From Polyangiaceae bacterium (GTDB taxonomy: Bacteria; Myxococcota_A; Polyangia; Polyangiales; Polyangiaceae): a stretch of 64,000 nt of DNA. Below the pieces are notes generated by a model that saw only the letters and a program-made list of their open reading frames with translations, made no database searches and was not told where the DNA came from. The stretch covers positions 1-64,000 of the forward strand of contig JAICUB010000031.1 in assembly GCA_025936045.1 (NCBI GenBank), written 5' to 3'. The translations under genes and the position numbers were made by a program. Below, piece after piece: positions 27,222 through 36,950 of this stretch. Position 1 is the first letter of the stretch. Every line of letters begins with the position of its first letter.

Positions 27222-27965
27222 CTACGGGCGAATGACTTGAGTGCCCTTCGGCGGCGTGAAGGCGAACTCACCGGGCGGCGGTACTTTGTTCACTTCCGTG
27301 CTCGTGAAGTCGAAGCGGTTCTTGTTGCCCTGCGCGTCGAGGAGGAGCACGCGGCGAACCTGATACGTCGCCGCATCGACGTAGAGGAGCATCTTCTGAT
27401 ACGCGGGCGTCGCCTCGCGCGGTTCGCCCATCAACACCAACCCGCCTTCGAACTTGGCCTGGGTGGGATCGACCTTGGTGAGCTTGAACGACTGCTTGAG
27501 GCTGCCCGTGCCGACCAAGAACGCGAGCGCCGCCGGATACGGGCTCTTGTCGAGCGGCTGCTCGTACATCTGCTGGTTCTCTTTTTCGTAGATCCGGATG
27601 ATCTTCCCGTCGGAAACGATGCGGTTGCCGTTGTTGGTGTAACGCCAGCTCATCTTCCCCGGCTTCTCGAGGATGACGGTGCCGACACCTTCCTTCGTCT
27701 TCTGGTACGTGGGGACCGTGTAGACCTGCTTGAAAGCGGCCTTGAACGTCTTCGTCTTGTCGTAGAACGCCTGAATGCGATCGGCGATTTGCTCGGCCGA
27801 CAGGCTCGTGGGCGGAGCGCTCGGCGGTGGCGCGGCCGAGGCGTGCGGCGCAGCGGGTGCCGGCGCGGCGGGCGGCGGCGTGCCGGCCGAGGCCGACTGA
27901 GCGAGCGCGGCGCTTCCGAGAGCGGCTGCGAAGAGCGCGAGGAGGCGCGAGCGTTCGAACTTCAT
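27222..27965 (-). CDS. lolA: outer-membrane lipoprotein carrier protein LolA
   Basis: 247 residues. Signal peptide (MKFERSRLLALFAAALGSAALAQSASA), an Ala/Pro-rich extension to about residue 55, then the LolA barrel: ADRIQAFYDKTKTFKAAFKQVY, GVGTVILEKPGKMSWRYT, GKIIRIYEKENQQMYEQPLDKSPYP, and the C-terminal NKNRFDFTSTEVNKVPPPGEFAFTPPKGTQVI. It carries lipoproteins across the periplasm to the outer membrane, which fits a genome rich in lipoproteins. Longer than Escherichia coli LolA because of the Pro-rich linker. ATG start. Downstream of ruvC on the same strand, about 70 bases away. Confidence 0.88.
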   Translation of the reverse strand: MKFERSRLLALFAAALGSAALAQSASAGTPPPAAPAPAAPHASAAPPPSAPPTSLSAEQIADRIQAFYDKTKTFKAAFKQVYTVPTYQKTKEGVGTVILEKPGKMSWRYTNNGNRIVSDGKIIRIYEKENQQMYEQPLDKSPYPAALAFLVGTGSLKQSFKLTKVDPTQAKFEGGLVLMGEPREATPAYQKMLLYVDAATYQVRRVLLLDAQGNKNRFDFTSTEVNKVPPPGEFAFTPPKGTQVIRP

Positions 27966-28033
27966 CTCGATTACCTAATACGCGTGGGGAGAGCGTGTTC
28001 TTACAGCTTGCGCTGCCGCTGGCAACCGCCGCT

Positions 28034-28552
28034 TCAGCGATGCTGGAATCGCCCGGCCGCGGTCACGCGCCGCAGCGCTTCGGCGAGCGGAGCCTGGCGC
28101 AGGTGCGTGAGCGCGAGGGCGAGCGCGTCCGCTGCATCGCTCGGGGGTGGGGCATCGAGAGACAACATCGCGCGCACGAGCAGCGCGACTTGGCGCTTAT
28201 CGGCGGCGCCGTGTCCAGTGACCGTGCGCTTCACGCGGGCGGGGGCGTACTCGGCGACGTCGACGCCCGAGCGCGCACAGCAAAGCAGGACGACGCCGCG
28301 AGCGTGCCCGAGCTTCGCGGCGGCCTGGGCGTCCTTGTTGAAGAACAGCGTTTCCACCGAGCTGGCCTCGGGACGAAAGCGCTCGATGACTTCCGAAAGG
28401 CCAATCTCGATCAGGGTCAGTCGGTGGGCGAGCGGGCGCTCGGCCGGTAACGCGAGCACGCCGTGGCCGAGGTGACGCAGGCGGTTCCCCTCCCGCTGAA
28501 CCACGCCCCAGCCGAGGCGCCGAGTGCCGGGGTCAACGCCGAGGACGATCAC
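28034..28552 (-). CDS. ruvC: crossover junction endodeoxyribonuclease RuvC
   Basis: 172 residues, normal length. It resolves Holliday junctions with RuvAB. The four catalytic acids of the RNase-H-like fold are visible: Asp7 in GVDPGTRRLGWG, Glu67 in SVETLFF, and Asp139/Asp142 in PPSDAADALALALTH. The N-terminal start is GTG. ruvA and ruvB are not adjacent. Its start faces the FAD-oxidoreductase gene about 100 bases away. Confidence 0.93.
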   Translation of the reverse strand: MIVLGVDPGTRRLGWGVVQREGNRLRHLGHGVLALPAERPLAHRLTLIEIGLSEVIERFRPEASSVETLFFNKDAQAAAKLGHARGVVLLCCARSGVDVAEYAPARVKRTVTGHGAADKRQVALLVRAMLSLDAPPPSDAADALALALTHLRQAPLAEALRRVTAAGRFQHR

Positions 28553-28656
28553 GCCCCAGGTCGTATCATGCCGCGGCCCGGATCGCCGAATGTTCCGCCG
28601 AAGGTCCGGCGGGCCGCGCGCTCGTTGCCCGGAAAACTCGACTACGATGCGCGCAC

Positions 28657-30174
28657 TTGAGAGACCCTGATTTCATCGTCATCGGCTCGGGCCCGAACGG
28701 GCTCGTGGCTGCGAACGTGCTCGCGCGCCGCGGCTACCGCGTGCTCGTGCTCGAAGCCCACCCGCGGCGACCGGGCGGCGCCGTCGCTTCCGAAGAGCTC
28801 ACCCGGCCCGGCTTCATCCACGACGTCGGCGCGGGCTTTTTCTCGTTCGGACGCTCGAGTCCGGCCTTTCGGGAGCTCGAGCTCGAGGCCGCGGGCCTGC
28901 GCTGGGTGAACGCGCATTTCGAGAGCTGCCATCCCGCGCTCGACGGCACCTACGCGTGTATCGCGCGTGATCCGCACGAGCAAGCCGCGCACTTCGGCTC
29001 CCCCGCGGACGGCGCCGCCTTCGCCGCGCTCGCGCGCTTCCATGCGGGGGTGGAGCGAAACCTGCTCGACGCTCTATTGCGGCCGTTCCCCGCGCTCTTG
29101 CCGCTCGTGAAGCTCGGCGTGCCCGCGCTCGCGCGGCTCGCCACGCTGCTGCTCCGGAGCAGCGGGGGACTCGCGCGGTCGCTCTTCGAGAGCGAGGCCG
29201 CTCGCCGCGTCATCCCGTCGCTCGGCTTGCACGTCGACGTGGGACCGGAAGATACGCTCGGCGCGCCGCTCGCTTACGTGCTCGGGCTCACGGCGACGAC
29301 CGGCGGCTATGCGGTTCCGGTCGGCGGCGCGCGCGCTCTCACCAACACGCTCGTCACGATGCTCGAACAGCACGGCGGACACTTGATGCTCGGCGCCGAG
29401 GTCACGCGCGTCATCGTGCGGGGCGGGCGCGCCGAAGGCGTCGTCTTGGCGAACGGCGAGCAGATCCGGGCGCGGCTCGGGGTCCTCGCCGACACGTCGG
29501 CGCCCGGGCTTTACTTGGCGCTCCTCGAGCGCAAGGACGTGCCGCGCTGGGTGCGCCGGCGAATGCGGCGCTTCGAGCTCGGTTTCGGCACGTTCAAGCT
29601 CGATTGGGCGCTCTCGGCGCCGGTTCCCTGGCGGGTGGAAGCCGCGCGGCGGAGCGCCGTCGTGCACGCGGCCGAAAGTATCGACGACTTGACGCGTTTC
29701 GCACGGGAGGTGCGGAGCGGACGCGTCCCCGAGCAGCCGTACCTCGTGATCGGCCAGCACACGCTCGCCGATCCGTCGCGCGCGCCGGCCGGCGGCCACA
29801 CGCTCTACGCGTACTCGCGCGTGCCGCCGTACTTGCCGGGCGGCTGGCACAAGGAAGCGGAGCGCTTCGCCGATCGCGTCGAAGAGCGCATCGAAGCCCT
29901 CGCGCCGGGTTTCCGCCAAACCATCCTCGCGCGGCATTACTTCGCGCCGTCCGAGCTCGAAGCGATGGACGCGAACCTCCTCGGCGGGGACCTCGGCGGC
30001 GGCTCGAACGCCTGGTACCACCAGCTCGTGTTTCGCCCCGTTTTTCCTTATTTCCGCTACCGCACGCCCGTGCGCGGGCTCTACCTGTGCTCGAGTTACG
30101 CGCACCCCGGCGCCGGCGTGCACGGCATGTGCGGGTTCAACGCCGCGCAGATCGCGGCGCGCGACGCGGCGTAG
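28657..30174 (+). CDS. FAD-dependent oxidoreductase, phytoene desaturase/carotenoid isomerase type
   Basis: 505 residues. The dinucleotide-binding motif FIVIGSGPNGLVAANVLARRGYRVLVLEAHPRRPGG is at residues 4-40, and the C-terminal GLYLCSSYAHPGAGVHGMCGFNAAQIAARD is the second FAD-contact motif of the CrtI/retinol saturase family. The middle is hydrophobic enough to contact a lipid-like substrate. The actual substrate could be a carotenoid, a lipid or a small aromatic; no carotenoid synthesis genes flank it. It starts with TTG immediately before DPDFIVIG; no better start is seen. Confidence 0.82.
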   Translation: MRDPDFIVIGSGPNGLVAANVLARRGYRVLVLEAHPRRPGGAVASEELTRPGFIHDVGAGFFSFGRSSPAFRELELEAAGLRWVNAHFESCHPALDGTYACIARDPHEQAAHFGSPADGAAFAALARFHAGVERNLLDALLRPFPALLPLVKLGVPALARLATLLLRSSGGLARSLFESEAARRVIPSLGLHVDVGPEDTLGAPLAYVLGLTATTGGYAVPVGGARALTNTLVTMLEQHGGHLMLGAEVTRVIVRGGRAEGVVLANGEQIRARLGVLADTSAPGLYLALLERKDVPRWVRRRMRRFELGFGTFKLDWALSAPVPWRVEAARRSAVVHAAESIDDLTRFAREVRSGRVPEQPYLVIGQHTLADPSRAPAGGHTLYAYSRVPPYLPGGWHKEAERFADRVEERIEALAPGFRQTILARHYFAPSELEAMDANLLGGDLGGGSNAWYHQLVFRPVFPYFRYRTPVRGLYLCSSYAHPGAGVHGMCGFNAAQIAARDAA

Positions 30175-30201
30175 CCGTGACGCGCCTCGGCGCGCCCCAG
30201 G

Positions 30202-30929
30202 CTAAACCTTGAGGCTGAACGGCGTGAAGTTCGTCGAGCGGTCGTAAAAGTCCTCGTGCTCGGCGCGCTTGAAGAACGCGACGACGCGGTAGGTGATGGG
30301 CGTCGCGAGCACTTCCCAACCCACCTTGATGCAGTAGTTCGCGATCATGATCTTCACGAGCAACGAGTTCGGCATCCAGCTCTCCCCGTAGAAAGCGAGG
30401 GGGTAGAAGATGATCGAATCGACCGCCTCGCCCGCGATGGTGGACCCGATCGTGCGCGTCCAGAGCATGCGGCCCTCGGTCAAAATCTTGAGCTTCGCGA
30501 GCGTGAAGGAGTTCACGAATTCGCCGCAGAAGTAGGCGATGAGCGAGCCGAGCGCGATGCGCCAGGTGGACCCGAACGCCCACTCGAGCTGCGACTGATC
30601 GTGAAACTCCGAGGCCGACGGCAGCTCTACGATGACGAAACTCTGGAGCGACGCGTACGCGAGCGCCGCGAAGCCCGCCCACACCACGCGCCGCGAGCGC
30701 GCGTAGCCGTACACCTCGGTCAGCACGTCGCCGAACAGGTACGCGATGGGGAAGAACAGATTGCCCGCGCCGAACGCGAAGAGCTCCTTGCCGCCGAGCG
30801 AGACGTGCGTGACTTTACGTACGCCGATGACGTCGCTGCAGAGCAGCGAACAGACGAACGCCGCCATCACCAGGTCGTAATAACGATATTGACGCGGCAG
30901 CGTCGCCGCCGGTGGCTCGGTCATGTCGC

Positions 30930-30933
<4 letters not shown>
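30202..30933 (-). CDS. yhhQ: queuosine-precursor transporter YhhQ family
   Basis: 243 residues with about six membrane segments. The family signature is present: the first helix YDLVMAAFVCSLLCSDVIGVRKV, then NLFFPIAYLFGDVLTEVYGYARSRRVVWAGF, EFVNSFTLAKLKILTEGRMLWTRTIGSTIAGEAVDSIIFYPLAFYG. YhhQ-type (VUT/ECF-related) proteins take up queuine precursors for tRNA queuosine. ATG overlaps the stop of the upstream glycosyltransferase by four bases, so the two are translationally coupled although their functions are not obviously related. No queuosine riboswitch is recognised. Confidence 0.88.
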
Positions 30934-32084
<1,151 letters not shown>

Positions 32085-32151
32085 ATTCGCATCGAACGCG
32101 CGCCTCTGGAAGGGTGACCGCGCGCCGTCGAGCTGCTAGCCTCGGTTCCGC

Positions 32152-32532
32152 ATGTCATCGGCCGTCTCGGCGCCCGAGCTCGACGGCCGCCAGCGCCGTC
32201 ACCTCCGCGCCCTCGGACATCACAAAAAAGCCATCGTCCAAGTGGGCGATCAGGGCCTCTCCCCGGGGCTCGTCCAGGCAGTCGACCTCGCCCTCACGAC
32301 GCACGAGCTCGTGAAGGTCAAAGTCGGCGGCGACGCGCCCGTGCCGCCGGCCGAGCTCGGCCCGGAGCTCGCGCGCGAAACGCGGTCGGCGCTCGCGCAA
32401 GTCATCGGCCGCACCCTGCTGCTTTATCGCCCCCACCCGCAGAAGCCGCGCATCGTATTGCCCAAAAAGGGCGCTGTCGTTGGTGGTGGGCACGACGACG
32501 AGCCCGCCGAGGACGAGGAGTTAGAAGAGTGA
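32152..32532 (+). CDS. yhbY: CRM-domain RNA-binding protein YhbY
   Basis: 126 residues. The CRM domain (about 10-100) has QRRHLRALGHHKKAIVQVGDQGLSPGLVQAVDLALTTHELVKVKV and IGRTLLLYRPHPQKPRIVLPK, the family's fingerprints. YhbY/CRS1-type proteins associate with pre-50S ribosomes. An acidic tail (DDEPAEDEELEE) is added. Its stop overlaps the orn start by four bases, so they are coupled. Confidence 0.92.
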   Translation: MSSAVSAPELDGRQRRHLRALGHHKKAIVQVGDQGLSPGLVQAVDLALTTHELVKVKVGGDAPVPPAELGPELARETRSALAQVIGRTLLLYRPHPQKPRIVLPKKGAVVGGGHDDEPAEDEELEE

Positions 32533-33092
32533 CCCACCCCTTTCCGGTCAAGCGCGTTCAAGCCGAAGGCAACCTCGCGTGGCTCGATCTCGAAATGACC
32601 GGGCTCGACGCGCAGCGCGACGTCATCCTCCAGGCGGCGCTCGTCATCACCAACGCCGAGCTCCAGGTGCTCGAGGAGTTCTCCGTCGACATCTGGCAAC
32701 CCGAGCAGGAGCTCGCGAAGATGACGCCCTTCGTGCGTGACATGCACGAAAAGTCGGGGCTCCTCGCGCGGCTCCGAAGCTCGAAAATCGACAACTTTGC
32801 CGCCGAGCAACGCCTGCTCGAGCGCGTCACCGGACACTGCCCGTACCCCGCCGTTCTCTGTGGCAACACCATCGGCCAGGACAAGCGCTTCATCGAGAGC
32901 CGCATGCCCGGGTTCGCCGGTTACCTTTCCTACCGCACGATCGACGTGAGCAGCATCAAGCTCCTCGCGAAAGCGTGGTACGGCGCGGGCGCCGTCTTCG
33001 ACAAGCCGAAGGATCGCGAGCACGATGCGCTCTTCGACGTGAGGAACTCGATTGCGGAGCTCGGCCACTACAAAAAAACGATCTTTCGCTGA
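32529..33092 (+). CDS. orn: oligoribonuclease
   Basis: 187 residues. A DEDDh 3'-5' exonuclease that finishes RNA decay and hydrolyses dinucleotides such as pGpG, the product of cyclic di-GMP breakdown. ExoI motif LAWLDLEMTGLD (DxE), ExoII region CGNTIGQDKRFIESRMPGF, and ExoIII HDALFDVRNSIAELGHYKK with the His and Asp are all present. GTG start overlaps yhbY. It is the last step of c-di-GMP turnover relevant to the diguanylate cyclase and MshEN protein elsewhere in the window, though orn is a general housekeeping gene. Confidence 0.95.
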   Translation: MTHPFPVKRVQAEGNLAWLDLEMTGLDAQRDVILQAALVITNAELQVLEEFSVDIWQPEQELAKMTPFVRDMHEKSGLLARLRSSKIDNFAAEQRLLERVTGHCPYPAVLCGNTIGQDKRFIESRMPGFAGYLSYRTIDVSSIKLLAKAWYGAGAVFDKPKDREHDALFDVRNSIAELGHYKKTIFR

Positions 33093-33705
33093 GCTCGGCG
33101 CTGCATGCGCCTGCCTCGCGACGTGCGCTCTTACCGCGTGCGACTCGACGCCGCGTGCGCGCCCGAGGCCCGCGGCGACCGCGACCGCCGAGCCCGGCGC
33201 CGCCGCGAGCGCCGTGGCCGGCACCGGCGACGCCGCACCCACGCTGACTGCCGAGGGCGTGCTCGCGGAGGTGCAGCGGCTCGGCGGCAAAGGCACGCTC
33301 GTCAATGCTTGGGCCAGCTGGTGCGGGCCCTGCAAGCACGAAATTCCGATGCTCGCTCGCCTCGCGAAGGATCTCGGGCCGCAGGGCGTCCACATCCTGC
33401 TCGTCTCCCTCGACGAGCCGGGCGACCACGAAAAGGCCGTCACCTTCTTGCAGGAGCGCGGCATCACCCTGCCGCTGCGCTTCGCCGCGCGCCCGCTCGG
33501 CCTCTTCAAGCAGGGCATGAACCCGCGCTGGCCGGGCATGTTGCCGGCGAGCTTCCTCTTCGACGCGAGCGGCAAGCTCCGTTACTACTGGGGCGGCGAA
33601 GCGTTCGAGGAGGAGCTCACGCCCGTGCTCGCCGCGCTCGTCGCCGGCAAGACGATCGAAGGCGAAGCCGACGCCAAGGTCGCGCCCGAAGGCGAAGTAC
33701 ACTGA
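33052..33705 (+). CDS. TlpA-type thioredoxin-like lipoprotein
   Basis: 217 residues. Signal sequence with a lipobox ending ALTAC (Cys30), an Ala/Pro-rich linker, then a thioredoxin fold with the active site NAWASWCGPCKHEIP (WCGPC at 90-94), LLVSLDEPGDHEKAVTFLQERG and the cis-Pro region GMLPASFLFDASGKL. A periplasmic thiol reductant, usually for cytochrome c maturation or protein disulfides; target unknown. The TTG start at 33052 overlaps orn by 41 bases; a later start would damage the signal peptide, so this unusual overlap is kept with some doubt. Follows the yhbY-orn pair. Confidence 0.8.
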   Translation: MRSSATTKKRSFAELGAACACLATCALTACDSTPRARPRPAATATAEPGAAASAVAGTGDAAPTLTAEGVLAEVQRLGGKGTLVNAWASWCGPCKHEIPMLARLAKDLGPQGVHILLVSLDEPGDHEKAVTFLQERGITLPLRFAARPLGLFKQGMNPRWPGMLPASFLFDASGKLRYYWGGEAFEEELTPVLAALVAGKTIEGEADAKVAPEGEVH

Positions 33706-33722
33706 AGCTACCGTAACGAACG

Positions 33723-34427
33723 ATGTCGCTGTCGAAGCCCGCAGCGGCCTTCCCCCGCTCGACCGGCGAGCCTCGCCGGGCCGTGATCCACGCCGAGGCG
33801 CTCGCTTGGCTCGCCGCGCATCGAGCGGAGCCGCACACGAGCGTCATCACGTCCCTGCCCGACGTCTCCGAGCTCGCCGAATGTGACTTTGCGGCGTGGC
33901 GCAGCTGGTTTCTCGCCGCGGTCGGGGCCGTGCTCGCTTGGCTGCCCGACGACGGCGTCGCCATCTTCTTCCAGACGGACGTCCTCTCGCGCGGTGTCTG
34001 GATCGACAAGAGCTTTCTGGTGCTCTCCGCCGCGGAGCAGAGCGGGCATCATCTCGTGTGGCACAAGATCGTCTGCCGCACGCCGCCGGGCTCGCTGAAG
34101 GCGGGACGAGCCGGCTACTCGCATCTCTTGTGTCTCGCGCGTGAGCCGCGGCCGGCGTTTCGGCATCCGCTGCCCGATGTGCTGCCGGAGGCCGGTTTCG
34201 AGCCGTCGCAAAAAGCGATGGGGGTCCTGGCGTGTGCGCTCGCGGTGCGCTTCGTGCTCGCTGAAACGACGGCCCGCACCATCGTCGATCCCTTTTGCGG
34301 CCGGGGCACCGCGCTCGCCGTGGCGAACGCGTTCGGGCTCGACGCGCTGGGCGTCGAGCAGAGCGCGCGCTGCTGTCGCGAGGCACGCACGCTCAACGTC
34401 AGCGTGAGCGACGCTGGTTCGCCCTAG
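33723..34427 (+). CDS. DNA-methylase-like SAM-dependent methyltransferase, atypical motif IV
   Basis: 234 residues. The circularly permuted order of beta-class N4/N6 DNA methylases is seen: the catalytic motif position near the N terminus and the SAM-binding motif near the C terminus, TIVDPFCGRGTALAVANAFGLDALGVE (DPFCGRGT at 189-196). But the catalytic (D/N/S)PP(Y/W) motif is replaced by ITSLPDVSE (TSLPD at 43-47), so base N-methylation in the usual way is doubtful. No restriction endonuclease is nearby and no target-recognition domain is evident. It may modify RNA or another substrate. Starts 17 bases after the TlpA-like gene; a hairpin-rich region follows. Confidence 0.6.
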   Translation: MSLSKPAAAFPRSTGEPRRAVIHAEALAWLAAHRAEPHTSVITSLPDVSELAECDFAAWRSWFLAAVGAVLAWLPDDGVAIFFQTDVLSRGVWIDKSFLVLSAAEQSGHHLVWHKIVCRTPPGSLKAGRAGYSHLLCLAREPRPAFRHPLPDVLPEAGFEPSQKAMGVLACALAVRFVLAETTARTIVDPFCGRGTALAVANAFGLDALGVEQSARCCREARTLNVSVSDAGSP

Positions 34428-34578
34428 TGCTGTGTCCCCAAAATTGCGATGCAATTCTTGGGAGCGTGGCTGCGCCACGCAGCGCTGCTCCGCAGCGCTC
34501 GCACTAGCTCGTTTCTGGGGCGTGCCCGCCCCCGCGCCCGCTTTGCCGGCGCGCCCCCTCACGCGCTTCGCGCGTGCC
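34428..34578. other. hairpin-rich intergenic segment
   Basis: No gene. Four short perfect or near-perfect hairpins stand in series: CCCAA..AATTGC/GCAATT..TTGGG (34437-34462), GCGTGGC/GCCACGC with loop TGC (34464-34480), AGCGCTGC/GCAGCGCT with loop TCC (34481-34499), and CACGCGC/GCGCGTG with loop TTC (34560-34576). The fifth, larger hairpin opens the dispersed repeat at 34579. Three of the loops are three bases, giving a regular folded look. The segment lies between two convergent genes and could act as a terminator array or a structured RNA. Confidence 0.65.
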
Positions 34579-34717
34579 TACACCCAAGCTCGCTTGGGTG
34601 TATCGAAACAGGAAAGTACCGACGGGACAGGCCACGCCAAAAGCTAGTGAATTTTGCGGGCCTCACCCAAGTGGGGCTCCAAAATTCACGATCGATGCAG
34701 GTGGTCCCCGGTGTAGT
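34579..34717 (+). repeat. 139-bp dispersed repeat, copy 2
   Basis: Inverted copy of 21030-21168 with four substitutions. It opens with a perfect 11-bp inverted repeat, TACACCCAAGC/GCTTGGGTGTA, around a 2-base centre (34579-34602), and contains GTGAATTTTG and CAAAATTCAC arms near 34647-34690. Read on the plus strand it follows the methyltransferase-like gene, matching copy 1, which follows the radical SAM gene on the minus strand. Edges are sharp: the flanks outside 139 bases are unrelated between copies. Confidence 0.85.
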
Positions 34718-34762
34718 TGCCGCCTCGAATGCATCGTTACTTACGGGACGCGGCACTAGCCC

Positions 34763-35878
34763 TCAGGCGACGATCGCCGTATCCGGATACTCCGCGGGCG
34801 CCAAAATGCGATCGACGACGTCCGACCACGAAAGAAAGCGGCGCGGGCTCGGCCGCTCCGCGGCGAGCGCCGCGCGGATCGCCGCGGCGATGGATACGCG
34901 ATCACCCGGAACGTAACCGAAACGGCCCGCGTGGTCGCCGACGGCGACGGCAGGGCACACCGCCGGGACGCCGAAGAACTCGTACTGCGTCATCTTGAGC
35001 GACGTATCGCAGAGGTACTCCGAGACCCCTTCGCGTTGATACGGCGCGACGCCGAAGCTCGCAAAGCGAATGTAATTCAAGGTCTCGGCGAACGGCATCT
35101 CGCCGTAAAGCCGGATGTTCGGCGCCCGCAGGCCGCGCGCGTTCCGACCCGCACCGATGACGTGAAACGTCACCTCCGAAAATTCGCGCGACGCGAGCTC
35201 GAAGAAGCTGCGGTCGAACAACATGGAGCCCACCGAGACGGCGTGGAGCCCCGGTCCGAACGGCGTTTTTACGGCGAGCTCGGCGCTCGGCGCGTGAAAG
35301 CCGTGTGGGACGTAGTAGGAACGCTCGGTTCCGAGCTCTCGAGCCATGCGGCGCGACGGCATGATCACGGCGTCCAAACGCGCGCGGCTGCGTTCGAGCG
35401 CGCGCCCCACGAACGGATCGACGCCGATCGTGTCGAGCAGATCGGAGGCCAGATAAATCCGCCGCGACGCGGGGCTCACCTGCTCGGCGAGCTCGAAGAA
35501 AATGGGCGCCATGCCCGACTCGAAGATGATGTTGTCGCTCTCGGCCATCCAGCGCTCGAGCACCTTCGGAACCCTGCGCGCGTAGCGCTCGAACAAAGCA
35601 TTCGAGACGCCGCGAAGCCCCGGGCGATTGAGATTCACCGGGTGCCAGAGCGTACGCCAGAGATAACAGTCCACGTCGCCGCTCCGTTCGACGCGATTGC
35701 CGCGCCGCGCGAGCGACGTCCTCGGATCTCCCTGCAGGAACGAGAGCGGGCTGAACCCGATCGAGAAGAACTTGGTGGGCCCGCGCTTCGCGAGCTCATC
35801 GGCGATGAAGTGCAGATTCACGCGCCGGCGGCTGCGGTAGTCGTGACCGGCGATGACGAGAGAGCGCGGCTGCGTCAT
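34763..35878 (-). CDS. GumK-like glycosyltransferase (GT70-type)
   Basis: 371 residues. The N terminus SLVIAGHDYRSRRRVNLHFIADELAKRGPTKFFSIGFSPLS closely matches the start of GumK, the glucuronosyltransferase of xanthan synthesis, and the GT-B fold continues with RIYLASDLLDTIGVDP, VPHGFHAPSAEL, FHVIGAGRNARGLRAPNIRLYGEMPFAETLNYIRFASFGVAPY and SLKMTQYEFFGVPAVCP. It probably adds a uronic acid or hexose to a lipid-linked polysaccharide at the inner membrane. A GTG two codons upstream (35884) is an alternative start. No other exopolysaccharide genes are adjacent. Confidence 0.75.
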   Translation of the reverse strand: MTQPRSLVIAGHDYRSRRRVNLHFIADELAKRGPTKFFSIGFSPLSFLQGDPRTSLARRGNRVERSGDVDCYLWRTLWHPVNLNRPGLRGVSNALFERYARRVPKVLERWMAESDNIIFESGMAPIFFELAEQVSPASRRIYLASDLLDTIGVDPFVGRALERSRARLDAVIMPSRRMARELGTERSYYVPHGFHAPSAELAVKTPFGPGLHAVSVGSMLFDRSFFELASREFSEVTFHVIGAGRNARGLRAPNIRLYGEMPFAETLNYIRFASFGVAPYQREGVSEYLCDTSLKMTQYEFFGVPAVCPAVAVGDHAGRFGYVPGDRVSIAAAIRAALAAERPSPRRFLSWSDVVDRILAPAEYPDTAIVA

Positions 35879-35964
35879 GCCCACTCATATACGCGACGCA
35901 CACGGAAACGCGGCGAGGCGTGTTGCCTCGAGCTCGTGACACTCCTGCTACCCCCGCGACGGAG

Positions 35965-36627
35965 TCAGCGCTTGCGGGCGAGGAGCAAGCCGTCCCCGAT
36001 CGGGACCAGCGCGGCGCTGACGCGCGGATCGCTGCACACGCGCGCGTTGACCTCGCGAATGGCGCTCGTGGACGCGCTCTCGTCCTTCGGGTCGGCGACG
36101 CGCCCGTCCCAGAGCGCATTGTCGAAGGCGATGAGGCCACCCTGGCGCACGAGCTCCACGGCGCGCTCGTAATAGGTGAGGCTCGATTCCTTGTCGGCGT
36201 CGAAAAAGGCCAAATCGAAGCGTCCCTTTTCGCCCGCCGCGACGAGCGACGCGAGCGTGTCGACGCCCGGGCCGAGCTTGAGCTCGACCTTGTCGGCGAC
36301 GCCGGCCTCCGCCCAATAGCGGCGCGCGACGCTCGTCCACTCGTCGCTCACGTCACAGGCGACGATGCGGCCGTCGGCCGGCAGCGCGAGCGCGACGGAC
36401 AGCGAGCTATAGCCCGTGAACACGCCGACCTCGAGGTAGCGCTTCACGCCGAGGAGCTCGACGAGAAAGCTCATGAAGCGCCCTTGCTCGGGCGAAATCT
36501 GCATGTTCGCTTCAGCGAGCTCGGCCGTCTCCGCGCGCAAGCGCGCCAGCAGCGGCGCTTCGTGCACCGTCACGTCGAGCAGGTAGCGCCAGACCTCGTC
36601 CTTGAGCCCGATGCTGTGCGTCGACAT
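35965..36627 (-). CDS. class-I SAM-dependent O-methyltransferase
   Basis: 220 residues, the cation-dependent caffeoyl-CoA/catechol O-methyltransferase type. Motif I is YLEVGVFTGYSSLSVALALP (about 64), the SAM-ribose acidic residue is in IVACDVSDEW, and FDLAFFDADKESSLTYYERAVELVRQGGLIAFDNALWDGRVADP contains the metal-binding Asp residues. Substrate unknown, most likely a vicinal diol. It begins 3 bases after the yggX stop, so they are cotranscribed. Confidence 0.88.
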   Translation of the reverse strand: MSTHSIGLKDEVWRYLLDVTVHEAPLLARLRAETAELAEANMQISPEQGRFMSFLVELLGVKRYLEVGVFTGYSSLSVALALPADGRIVACDVSDEWTSVARRYWAEAGVADKVELKLGPGVDTLASLVAAGEKGRFDLAFFDADKESSLTYYERAVELVRQGGLIAFDNALWDGRVADPKDESASTSAIREVNARVCSDPRVSAALVPIGDGLLLARKR

Positions 36628-36630
36628 GCG

Positions 36631-36900
36631 CTACCCCTCTGGGCGGAACTCCGCCGGCGCCGAAGAGCCCTCGCCGAAAAAGAACTTCTCACACTCGTTC
36701 ATCCAGAGCTTTTGGCCGCTCTCGCTCGTGAGATCGAGCCGGTACTCGTTGATGAGCATCTTCGAGTGCTCGAGCCACTCACGCCACGCTTGCGCCGAGA
36801 CGTTGTCGTAGATGCGCTGACCGAACTCCCCCTTGAACGGGGGCTTCTCGAGCCCTTCAGCCTGGTGTCCGAGCTTGATGCATTGAACTGTGTGGGCCAT
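36631..36900 (-). CDS. yggX: Fe(II)-trafficking protein YggX
   Basis: 89 residues, normal length for the family. Features: MAHTVQCIKLGHQAEGLEKPPFKGEFGQRIYDNVSAQAWREWLEHSKMLINEYRLDL with the conserved Cys7 and the KPPFxGxxG pattern. It protects iron-sulfur clusters from oxidation and moves labile iron. The ATG at 36900 is chosen by family alignment; an upstream in-frame start would add 14 non-conserved residues. Coupled to the O-methyltransferase gene downstream. Confidence 0.92.
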   Translation of the reverse strand: MAHTVQCIKLGHQAEGLEKPPFKGEFGQRIYDNVSAQAWREWLEHSKMLINEYRLDLTSESGQKLWMNECEKFFFGEGSSAPAEFRPEG

Positions 36901-36950
36901 CGAAATTCGCGCGGAGCTTACACCCGAGATGCGGGTGAGCAAGCTCGGGC

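Noticed and set aside
33723..34427. A restriction-modification system.
   Set aside because: No endonuclease or specificity gene nearby, and the methylase catalytic motif is not canonical.
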